A program made the position numbers and the translations under genes. A stretch of 23,539 bases of DNA from Guillardia theta CCMP2712 (taxonomy: Eukaryota > Cryptophyceae > Pyrenomonadales > Geminigeraceae), in NCBI RefSeq assembly GCF_000315625.1, contig NW_005434626.1:2498-26036 (forward strand), in the 5' to 3' direction. This document shows positions 10,411-19,041 of the stretch, piece by piece (positions within the stretch are counted from its first letter, which is position 1; the number at the start of each line of letters is the position of its first letter). The notes under the pieces are model-generated. The model worked only from the letters and a program-made list of their open reading frames with translations, did not search any database and was not told where the DNA came from.

Positions 10411-10914
10411 TCAGAGGAGAGGAGATCAGAGGAGAGGGGAGGGGAGGGGAGGTAAGAGGAAGGCAGAGTAGCTTGCCAATTGTTCGGAAGACGAGAGACG
10501 TTGCGGTAGATAATCTGAGATAGGGAGAAGATGAAATTGCCGGAATTGAGAGCTTTGAAAGGGTGACGACGAACCATGCTCTTATCAGTCTATACCCGCT
10601 CATGTCCTTGCTCTCGATCTTGCCAAGCAAAGCAGGCGCAAATTGAGTTTGTGTCTGAAGGAAGGAGGCATTGATTAATATTCAGAAGGCAGAACGCGTG
10701 TCTCGTTATAGCTCAGGAGTCACTGAAAAAGTGATCGGAACCCCCCTGAAAGATGTATCGCATGACACCTAGGGCATGAGCATCCTCCTTACCTTGGAGT
10801 CTCCACGAGCGTCAATGCGCATGAACTGCCTTGTGACAGGGCCAAGCTTCCACAGACAGTCATTCACGATCTCGATATACAAATAACTCTCAGCCCGACA
10901 AGACATGAAATCAA

Positions 10915-10920
10915 TTTATT
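10915..10920 (-). promoter_or_regulatory. Polyadenylation signal AATAAA
   Basis: A canonical AATAAA on the minus strand lies 17 nt beyond the stop codon at 10937. It fits 3' end formation of the Ser/Arg-rich gene and supports that gene's strand and end. Confidence 0.5.
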
Positions 10921-10936
10921 TAGATACAAAAACCCA

Positions 10937-11899
10937 TTAGACATCAACATTCTTCTCTTCTACAATATGTATAAAATCAAAGTCGAACACGGACAAGTCC
11001 TCCGGCGCTGAGCCTTTGCTCCTTGCCCCCGGCCTGAGACTGCCATCGTTGAAGGACTTCCCGGACCTGGAGTTAGCGATCCGTCTGAAAATTTCAGTCG
11101 CCTTCCTATCGGCTACCTCAACGTCCTCACATTCGAGCGCCGCCCAGTCTGTTCGGTTCCTGGGCATCAAATGCGCCAGGGAGTAATGCTTTACATCCAC
11201 AGCGTACAGGCTGGACTGTCTCGGATGTGAGCTCGGCAGGATCCCGTTGGCGATCACCTGGAGAGAGTGGCAAGGCGGCGGGGGCGAGATACAAGACTGT
11301 ACAGAGAAGAGCATGCTCGGAATGTGGTTCGACTCGTCGTTTTCCTTCTCGCTGTGATCAAGCTGCGGCCCCTTGCACAGCTCGAACGACGTGCTCGCTC
11401 GCCTGTAGGCCTTCCCAGCGAAGGCAGTCGGAGACTCTCTGCGCTGAGTCACCACACTCTTGAACATGGGGCTCGCGCTGTTCCTCCGACGGTACTTGCT
11501 GCTGTCCCCTGGTGAATTCCGCAGCGTCCCGATGCCCTGAAGGTCTGGAGCCGGGGAAATGGAGTTGACATGAAGCAAAGATTGATTTCGATTGTTGATC
11601 TGACCGTTGTCCCAGTGCGGACAGCCGAGCACACACACACTCTTTGATCTCAACCTTTTGTAATGCTCGTCCTCCCTGTGTTGTTCAGATGCAGACCTGT
11701 TGAAACTGCCTGTGTGTGGAGAATGCTGGTCTTTGCTGCGCACTTTCGATGTGAGAAGGTCTTTAGAAAAAAACATTCCATCTGATCTTCTCCTCATGAG
11801 TTTTTCAATGCAATTTTCGTTCATCATTGTTGCATTAGGCATGTCGGCCTTTAAAAGCGAGTAAGAGTGTTTCAGACCTGTTGTTAATTCTGTGACCAT
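10937..11899 (-). CDS. Unrecognised Ser/Arg-rich protein
   Basis: A single open exon encoding 320 aa from ATG 11899 (MVTELTTGLKHSYSLLKAD). The frame is open a little further upstream but without an ATG. The N-terminus is mixed and possibly helical; the rest is mostly disordered, rich in Ser, Arg, Asn and His. Several basophilic-kinase-type sites are visible: RRRNSAS, RRESPT and RRAST. A short conserved-looking C-terminal block reads WAALECEDVEVADRKATEIF followed by RRIANSRSGKS, and the protein ends in an acidic-aromatic stretch (EDLSVFDFDFIHIVEE). No membrane segment or known domain is recognised. The nearby AATAAA supports the end. An intron near the 5' end cannot be excluded. A phosphorylated regulatory protein is a guess only. 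Confidence 0.6.
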   Translation of the reverse strand: MVTELTTGLKHSYSLLKADMPNATMMNENCIEKLMRRRSDGMFFSKDLLTSKVRSKDQHSPHTGSFNRSASEQHREDEHYKRLRSKSVCVLGCPHWDNGQINNRNQSLLHVNSISPAPDLQGIGTLRNSPGDSSKYRRRNSASPMFKSVVTQRRESPTAFAGKAYRRASTSFELCKGPQLDHSEKENDESNHIPSMLFSVQSCISPPPPCHSLQVIANGILPSSHPRQSSLYAVDVKHYSLAHLMPRNRTDWAALECEDVEVADRKATEIFRRIANSRSGKSFNDGSLRPGARSKGSAPEDLSVFDFDFIHIVEEKNVDV

Positions 11900-12117
11900 G
11901 TATACATACTTCAGAAGAATCCCTTCCAAACCATGAAAATGTGATGAGCGCTTCTAATGGAGGAGGTGACGGGATGATGAGCAGGAGGATAGAGGATAGA
12001 GGCGCGAAGAAGATGTTCAGAGAGTATGCTCTGTTTGTGTGAGGGAATCAGCGTAGCAACGAAGGCGCAGCCAAAACGGTTTGGTTTGTTTTTTTGGGGA
12101 GAGTTGCACAATAACAA

Positions 12118-12689
12118 CGATGTTTTTATTTCAATAGTCTATACATGATTGCTTATGAACTATATTGTTTATGTTGTTGTTCAATTGCATTTTTAATGCA
12201 CCGTTTTTGCTTGTACCATAAAGTTTTTCGAAATAATGCTTGGCAGCCCCAAAAAAGACAAAAATTAAAAGGGACATTACAATATACTTTGTAGTTTACT
12301 GAAATTGGTTAAAGTTTACTCTTGCTGACTTTTATTGTTCGTAATAAACTTTAAATAATTTTATATGGATGTCCTTGGTCAGCATCGAGCCAACCGCATT
12401 TATTTGGGACCCCCAGGAACCAAAGACATCCACCCCTACCCCCCTAATGACACACCCTACCTACAAGAATTGGTTGACGACCACCCGTTTGGCTCTTTTC
12501 CACCCCGCATTTCCTCTTTCCACACACAGAGATCAAATAACCCTACCCCCTATACACAGGCCAAATGTCACCCCCACCCCCAATAAACAGTACTCCTGTA
12601 AGCTAGTACGCCCACCCTGCCCTGGAATGGTACAATCTTGGTGGGGTGGGGTGATAATACCCTTAGGCGGGCCGGCTAGTGATGTTGCC
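12118..12689. other. AT-rich to C-rich divergent spacer
   Basis: This spacer lies between the divergent genes starting at 11899 (-) and 12690 (+). The left half (12120-12365) is AT-rich with T and A runs; the right half (12400-12660) is dense in ACCCC and CCCTACC words like the spacer at 5860-6560. An open frame continuous with the + gene runs through the right half, but its product is erratic and it is not counted as coding. Promoters for both genes should lie here; no clear TATA box was assigned. Confidence 0.55.
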
Positions 12690-13469
12690 ATGATGCCGCT
12701 AGATTATTCCCAATGCTTCGACGAAGAGGGGGAGGTAACTCCATCGATGCTGCGGTCAGTTGAAGATGCGAAGGATGAAGAGAGACGAGACACAGCAGAG
12801 CAGATGAAGAGAGATGGCAACGTGGCTTTCAAAGCTCATGAAGCGAAGAAAGCTCTCGGGTTCTATGCAAGAGGGATTGCGATGTTGGAATCGAAGGCGA
12901 AGAAGGCGAGTGAGACTAGTTCTCCAGCTCAGAAATCGAAATTCGAGTGCGGTTCCAAGATAACAATGGCGGTTCAGGACGGCGGGTTACAGATGGAAGG
13001 GATCGTGAGCTGTGTGAATGGTGATGGCACCTATGACATAATGCTAGACTGCGGGGACGATCATGACAACGTCCCTGAGAGCAAGTTGAGGCTGATCGAA
13101 ACCCAAGGAGACAACGCTAGCACGCAGGAGCTGCTGGCAGCCCTCTACCTGAATGCTGCTCGCTGCATGTACCAGTTGGAGCAGTACGCACAGGGGGCAA
13201 AACTTGCCACAAAGTCGATCAGCTGCAATCCGACCAACGGTGCGGCATTCTTTGTCCGTGGCCGTTGCCGTCTTGGGATTCCTACGCTAGATGATGCGCG
13301 AGCAGATCTGCGGCAAGCGGTGGCATCCGACAGTGGAAACGCCGAGTTCAGAAACACTCTTGCTGAGTGTCAACGCAGGATCAAGGACAGGAACGAATCC
13401 AACAGAGAGACCGCGCGCATGTTTCTCAACTACTGCAGGGAAGAGGGGATATCCGCTCCTACTCTGTGA
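12690..13469 (+). CDS. TPR protein with inserted Tudor/Agenet-like domain
   Basis: Single exon, 259 aa from ATG 12690. Residues ~32-67 form a first TPR-type hairpin (EQMKRDGNVAFKAHEAKKAL, then GFYARGIAML). Residues ~86-137 are an SH3-like module of Tudor/Agenet type (FECGSKITMAVQDGG, then GIVSCVNGDGTYDIMLD and NVPESKLRLI); the GDGTYDI and VP...LR motifs are characteristic. Residues ~147-232 carry two further TPRs (LYLNAARCMYQLEQYAQGAK and FFVRGRCRLGIPTLDDARAD). Part of the Hsp70/Hsp90 carboxylate-clamp pattern seems present (K40, N44, N155, and R190 for the usual Lys), so a co-chaperone role is possible but unproven. The insertion falls in the loop between the first TPR and the second. A longer open frame starts at 12369, but its extra 107 residues look like translated spacer. 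The stop lies 5 bp from the stop of the opposing gene. Confidence 0.8.
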   Translation: MMPLDYSQCFDEEGEVTPSMLRSVEDAKDEERRDTAEQMKRDGNVAFKAHEAKKALGFYARGIAMLESKAKKASETSSPAQKSKFECGSKITMAVQDGGLQMEGIVSCVNGDGTYDIMLDCGDDHDNVPESKLRLIETQGDNASTQELLAALYLNAARCMYQLEQYAQGAKLATKSISCNPTNGAAFFVRGRCRLGIPTLDDARADLRQAVASDSGNAEFRNTLAECQRRIKDRNESNRETARMFLNYCREEGISAPTL

Positions 13470-13474
13470 AGCAC

Positions 13475-14446
13475 TCATACCTTTTTTGCTCCCTCCCTCC
13501 CTCCCTCCCTCTCTCCCTTGCTTTCTAGTTTGCATGCGTACAGTTGCATCGATTCATTACCATCGTGAAGGGGTTCCGAAAATATCACAGAAGCAGGGAA
13601 GAATGCCATGATATTGTTCAACCCTTTTTCATCTTCTTGCTTACAGCGCTGTATCATCCTTTTCCATGCTTCGATGTGTTGTTCATCGCCTTTCCCTATC
13701 TTTTCCACCTCAAAGATTTCACTCGAATCTGGGTAGTCGGATGACTCCTCCTGCAATGCTGGGTCACTATGATGAAGGTCGCCCCCCCCCCCCTCCGGCC
13801 ACTCTTCCCCCCTCTCTCCACCTTAACACACAGCACATCCATGCAAAAAAACTCACCTTCTCTTTCTCTAGCTCGTGCAGAATGTGGGCTCTCCTGAATC
13901 TCTCGATTACCTCTTCGGGGATCTGTTCACAAACACTCATTTCTTCGGTACGAATTTGACGCAACGGTAACCAGATGTTGCCTCTGCTTCCAGTATTCAA
14001 TATCTTCCTTAGGAATGATCTAGGAGAAACAACATCAGTATGAAATCCAATTACATCTCATTCAGATGTACACATTCCGTCGGACCAGAATCGTCGAAAT
14101 CTTGTATTCGCTTTGCCTCCTTGTACATCTTCTTTTCCTTTATCTTCCTTCTCCACGCTTTTGTGTGCCAGATCTTGCCAAAAGGATTCTGTTTCAACCC
14201 AGCCAACTCGTAGAAGGCTTTCTGGTCTACAACGCCGAATGAAGAACTATCCTCGTGCTGCGAACTTTGACTGTAATCGAAACTGACCTCCCCTGACGAG
14301 AACTGCGATGAATCACCACCCCGCAAGGGGCTCAAGGAGACAAAGCAATGTGTGTTGGAACCATCGATGTACATCGGCATATTCGATTGGGCACCTAGCT
14401 TCACCAAACTGATCACGTAGATGGCAAACAACTTCCGTCCTGACAT
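13475..14446 (-). CDS. Unrecognised three-exon gene
   Basis: Exon 1 14446-14055, exon 2 14007-13857, exon 3 13750-13475; phases agree (phase 2, phase 0), giving about 272 aa. Introns are 47 nt (acceptor CCTAAG; an alternative CTCCTAG 12 nt earlier gives 35 nt) and 106 nt (donor GTGAGT, acceptor TTGCAG). The frame of exon 1 is open upstream to 14722, so the protein could be up to 92 residues longer. The N-terminal part looks like beta strands (RKLFAIYVISLVKLG; MPMYIDGSNTHCFVSLSP), followed by a Ser-rich stretch, a basic region (KAWRRKIKEKKMYKEAKR), and a charged helical C-terminal half (EEVIERFRRAHILHELEKEK; EAWKRMIQRCKQEDEKG). The last residues are encoded by a CCCT microsatellite. No domain is recognised. 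Exon 3 and the 106-nt intron are the best-supported parts. Confidence 0.6.
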
Positions 14447-14722
14447 GCTTGCAGGGGGTGAAAGCTCCAAGTAGATCAGGAGCTGAGGCTTCCGATGTGT
14501 CAACAGAGTCCTAGTCAGGCTTTCGTGATGAGACAAGCTTGTGGTGGGCAGGGAGGAAGAGGATCTTCGACGAACATGGACTTTCTTCCCTCCCCATCCC
14601 CACCATGGCGCTGGAGATCCGGCGAATCGCGCGATTCTGTTGATTTGGATTCGATTGAAATCAGGCTCAATACAGCTGTCACACCACCCCGTAGTCCAAT
14701 CAAAATTCAATAACCCCACCAT

Positions 14723-15491
14723 ACCTTTTTGTACCCCTACCCTTTTGATTGAGTCAGTACCTGGGTATTTTAGCTCGCTGATAAAGTCAAAGTGGGGGTA
14801 TAAAAAAATATCACCTACCCATTAGTATCCCATACCCTATCTTTTTAGTACCCCTACCGTAGAACATTTGTATCACTTTTCAGACTGCTATCACATGCCC
14901 AACACGGCAGCGTTGTCCATGCACGAAGGCCCGGCTTCCTGGATCTGTTCGACCTGTCCTCCTCCTCACCCTGATATGATCTTCAGCCTCCATCTCCTCT
15001 CCCCTGGACATCCCTTTCCTATACGAGTCCTCTTCTCCTCCGCCATGTTGGACCAGTGCTGACTCATGGTCACGGGCAGCTTGCCCCCTTTGCAGCAGCG
15101 CGCCTCGCATTCTATCCTTGCTCATGCCATCTCCATGCCCCTATCATCGACATCTCGACGCAGTGTTTCCATGCTTGCATGACTTGCATCTCTGGCATCT
15201 TCTCTGGATCCATGCATCCCAAGCATGCACCGTGTCCACCTCTCCTTTGTATCCTGTCAAGCAAAGTTGAAGTCCATTTGACCAGACTTTCTATTTGATG
15301 GGTTGAACCATCATGCCTTGATGCTATCAATGTAATGAGTCCGATTGACACCAACCACAATTTCAATCTTGTTCATCGACCGTTTTTGAAACCTATCTTC
15401 TAACGAAGATCGAACCGATGCCCGAAATCAGTTACTTCCCCAGTGCCATGTAAATGGTTGCAGAACATCGTTGTCTCACTTTCTTTGCAGC
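14723..15491. other. Spacer, no supported gene
   Basis: The left part (14723-14870) is AT-rich with TACCCCTACCC words. The right part (14880-15370) is C/T-rich on the + strand and has open frames of 80-84 residues on the minus strand, whose composition is repetitive in ATGCA words and does not suggest a protein. Just before the tetraspanin-like start codon, CTTTCTTTGCAG ends at 15490, one base before the ATG. This looks like a splice acceptor, so the tetraspanin-like mRNA may have a 5'UTR intron whose first exon lies somewhere in this spacer. Confidence 0.5.
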
Positions 15492-16778
15492 ATGGCAACA
15501 CCGCTCTGCGGCGCAAAGGCAGCCAGACGACACCTCATTCTCATCAACATTGGAATATTCTTTCTTGGATTTGTCTTCATTATCGTGGGTGCGGTCACTT
15601 TATCCCATGGTGCGACTTGACCTGTCGCCCTTGCTGCTCGATGATATTGAACGTTCCAGGTCAACTCTTCCAGCAGGCCATCGACAGATACTGCTCCGTC
15701 GAATGCAAGACCATCAACTGCCAGGCTCGCGAATGCTCCTCGTCTCTCCCTTCCTGCGATTGTTCCACCGGACGGGTTTGCTGTGCTTGTGGAGTGGTAG
15801 AGGGATTCATGCATGCGCAGACGCTGCTGCCGGCGTACTTCTATGCTCCTGCCTCCGGACTGATTGCTGTTGGAGTCTTCTCCCTCGTGACATCTGTCTT
15901 GGGATGTATAGGCGCGATCAGGCACAAAGCCCCGTGGCTGTGCGGGTGAGTTGGGGGAGCGCGGAAAACACTTTCATTGATGGGCGGTCTTGTCAGATAC
16001 ATCCTTGCGATCTCCTTCGTACTACTCTTGCAGTTTTCTTTCGGGGTTGCTGCGGCTCTGGTGTCGGGTATGGACCGCATACCCGATGTCATGATGCAGC
16101 TTTTCGACACGCAGTACAAGGACTTCGACTGGGTGATAATTGCGCACCTACTGCTCGCTCTCTGTCTCTACCTTGCACCTCCTCCACCTCTCTTCTCCTT
16201 CTTTCTCCTCTACCTCTCCTCCTCGCAACCTTTCTCATCTCGATGGTATCCTCTTCTCAACTTGATGCAGGAGTTCCTTAGGGATTTCCTTCCCCAAGCT
16301 TGTTACATAGCCAACAGCACAAGGGCTGATCGCAGCGTGATACTTGCCCGCACATCCTCCTCTCCTTGACCTCCGCCACCCCAGGTCACTCACTTCCCGG
16401 CGTGCGCCTGGAACGGGACTTGTGACACCGACACGTCATCGCGGATGCCCGTCAACTGTTGTACAGCAAACAACATGTGCGACTTTGGGTAATTGACCGT
16501 CATGCTCACACCACAAGCGGACAGTCTGAGTTGATCGTCAGGAACTCCAAGTACTGCACGTCCAGTCAGAAGTGTGTCAGCGGCTTCCTCTCAAGTGTCG
16601 GGACCCCCGTGGCGGTGGCCTGCTTGCTGACCCTGGTGACGCCCTTCCTGCGCTCTCTTCCCCTCTGAACGGCACCGGCCAGGTGCTTGAAATCTTCGCC
16701 ATCTGGTGGGCCTGCATAATCAGACGAGAAACAAGGCCTGGAGGTATGCGAATGAGCCTGACTATGTGCGATTACTGA
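15492..16778 (+). CDS. Tetraspanin-like four-TM protein with Cys-rich first loop
   Basis: Seven exons, all in phase: 15492-15609, 15660-15945, 15997-16132, 16271-16336, 16385-16488, 16542-16635 and 16683-16778. Introns are 50, 51, 138, 48, 53 and 47 nt; the product is about 299 aa. TM1 is at residues ~14-37 (HLILINIGIFFLGFVFIIVG). The first outside loop, ~38-104, is long and has nine Cys between residues 51 and 83. TM2, ~105-128, ends GCIGAIR, the tetraspanin TM2 signature. TM3 is at ~136-158 (YILAISFVLLLQFSFGVAAA). The second loop, ~159-252, has a CC pair (VNCCTANNMC) and further Cys. TM4, ~253-280, contains LEIFAIWWACIIRRE with the intramembrane Glu typical of TM4. A role in organising membrane complexes follows from the family. 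A GTATGC donor at 16743 and acceptor GTCCAG before 16819 allow an alternative C-terminus. Confidence 0.8.
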
Positions 16779-17485
16779 CTCGTCATCCTCGATCTTGCTT
16801 GCTCGGGTGGGTCCAGGAGTTTTTGATCCATCTCGAAATCATCTCTGAATCAACCTCATGAACATTCCTTGTAAAATGAATCGACATTTTTGTGCAATGA
16901 TGCTCAGATCCAAAGGGATTGCTGGCGAAAACAGCGATTCCTGGGCGAACACTCGTCCTGTCGTAACCCGTTGCCGCTGCCCCTTCTTCCTCCCTCTCCC
17001 TGAGTTGCTCAAGCTCAATAATCTGTTTCTGTTCTCCTCCTCTCTCTGCCCTCTACCCTCTGTCCTGTCTCCCGTGTTTCCTGCTCTGTGCTTCCTACAT
17101 CAGTTTGCGTCCCCGACCACCTTTTATACCCCACATTTCGATATGTATTATGGGGGTCAGGGTACGATGTCATATAAACACAGCCGGGATCCGAAAGAAG
17201 TCAATGAAGAAAGAATCTCAATGAGGGAGAGGGAGAGGGAGAGGGAGGGGAAGAGGGAGAGGGAGGGAGAGGGAGAGGGAGAGGGAGAGGGAGAGTTCTA
17301 CATCCAATATGCTTGTTTGTGGTGGTAAGGGAGCCATCGTGCAATGAAGTGAAAAGATGTGTTTGATTCCATCGAGCTTTGCGATCTGTTTGAAGTTCGC
17401 TGTACCCTGTACTCGCTTCCCTGGTCATTCTCTCAAACTCCTCGTCCTGACGTGCTACCAGACAGAGCTTCGAGCATCTTCGGCG
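16779..17485. other. Spacer with purine microsatellite
   Basis: This spacer holds the 3' flank of the tetraspanin-like gene and the 5' flank of the DUF1995 gene. It contains pyrimidine-rich DNA at 16978-17100 and a purine-only tract at 17223-17295. No supported gene was found; the open frames here are short and of repeat composition. Confidence 0.6.
17223..17295 (+). repeat. (GGGAGA)n purine tract
   Basis: An uninterrupted purine run built of GGGAGA units with GGGA variants, located about 190 bp upstream of the DUF1995 gene's start codon. Such homopurine mirror-like tracts can adopt triplex or quadruplex forms. Confidence 0.9.
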
Positions 17486-18990
17486 ATGATCAGCAGGGGC
17501 GTCCTTTGCCTCGTTTGCCTGAGCATGTCTGCACATGCGTTTGCTCCTTCCATCGGAGGTCAGCGATCGCTCGTCTCGAACCTCAGAGGCTGAGCTTCAT
17601 GCAGGCAGCCCGGCAGCCCGGCAGCTCCACTGTCCTCCTCACGCCCTTGGTGTCGGGCAGGTCTGCAGACACTGTTGGTACCGGGCGGGCAGTGACGCTG
17701 CTGTCAAGGTATGCGCTGGCAAACGTGGATCGGCATGCCTGCTGGCTAAGAAAGGGCTGGACCCGTTTGAGGACAAGGCGAGGGCGGGATGGAAGGAGAC
17801 AGGAGAGTCTCTCAGCAAGGCAGCCAGCTCCCGCGTCCCCGACGCCATAACCCAGACCGAAAACACGGCCAAGAGACAGCAGAACGCCGCGATGCGATCA
17901 CGTCAGGCTGCGTTCGACATGGATGAGCCGGAGGCGCTGAGGAGGATGAGGGAAGAGCGGGAGAGGCAGGAAGCGGAGGAGGTGGAGGTGGAGGTTTGAG
18001 AAGGCGCATCGCGATGACGAGGAACAAGGTGGCGATGAAGGATGCGGCGAGGAGAGCGGAAGAAAAGAATTTTGTTGCTGGTCAGGACCTGCGAGAAAGC
18101 AGGTGAGGAGAGGAAAAGAGCAGGGAGGAGCACGGAGGAGGGAGGAGGGAGAGGGAGGGGGAGGGGGAGGGGGAGAGGGGGTAGGGAAATTAGAAATGAC
18201 AAGTTGAATGTGCAGGTTAATCGACGAATATGAGCGACAGAAGAAGGAGAAAGAAGGCGCGGAGGAGGCGAGCAAGGGAGACATCCGAGCTCGTGTCAAG
18301 AGCATGCAAGGCCTCGAGAAGAGGTGAAGACAAGGGGAGGAGGGGAACTGAGAACTTGAGGACACAGCAGAGTGAGGAGGAGAGACGAGAGGAGAAGAGG
18401 GTAGAGGAGTCAAGAGGAGAGAAGAAGCGACAAGGCCAGGAGCGGTTAGTGAGGGGATGTCACCATGTGATGACAGGCTGAGAGTGGACAGCGAGGCTCT
18501 CCTGCACCAGTCCATGTTGAACATGCAGCCACTGGAAGAGGTGAGCGGAGCGCGAAGAGGAGGAGGAGGAGGAGGAGGAGGAGGAGTCTGACAGGGAGAG
18601 GCAAGATCAAGGAGGAGGTGATGTCCTTCATGAACGACAGGCACCAGAAGGTTCGCTCCCCCCGCACCCCCCCCCCCCCCCTGCTGACTTGACTGACCAC
18701 GACGCTTCCTCCTCCTCCTCGTCTCGGCAGGAGCTTGCGGAGATTGTGATGCGGCACCATGAGGCGACGAGACAGACGGCTGGTGGGAGGGAGGAGGCAG
18801 GAGGCAGGAGGCAGGAGCGGAGGAGGCAGGAGGCAGGAGGCAGGAGGCAGGAGGCAGGAGGCAGGAGGGAGGTAGCGGCATCCGCCCGCTGAATTTCTGC
18901 GACGGCAGAGAAGGCGAATGCTTGGATGAACGGCTCCTTCAGAATCAAGAGCGGAAGGTTGGATAGCCTTGAAAGCTGCTCCTGCTCCTG

Positions 18991-19041
<51 letters not shown>

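Larger units (their letters stand above)
10082..10936. other. Spacer with G-rich repeats
   Basis: This is the 5' flank of the minus-strand LRR gene. Its + strand has CTCC tracts at 10084-10160 and GGGGA repeats at 10384-10455. An open frame runs through it on the minus strand, but its product is low-complexity Pro/Ser/Leu and it is not believed to be coding. It also holds the 3' flank of the gene ending at 10937. Confidence 0.6.

Noticed and set aside
10082-10630. Upstream extension of the LRR frame to 10630
   Set aside because: The product is Pro/Ser/Leu repeats translated from GGGGA and GAGG tracts.
12369-12689. N-terminal extension of the TPR protein from 12369
   Set aside because: The extra 107 residues are erratic, derive from the ACCCC-rich spacer and have no domain; ATG 12690 begins the protein-like sequence.
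14880-15376. Minus-strand frames of 80-84 aa and a short MNKIEIVVGV peptide start at 15376
   Set aside because: No splice model joins them in phase, and the composition is dominated by ATGCA words; support is too weak for a gene.
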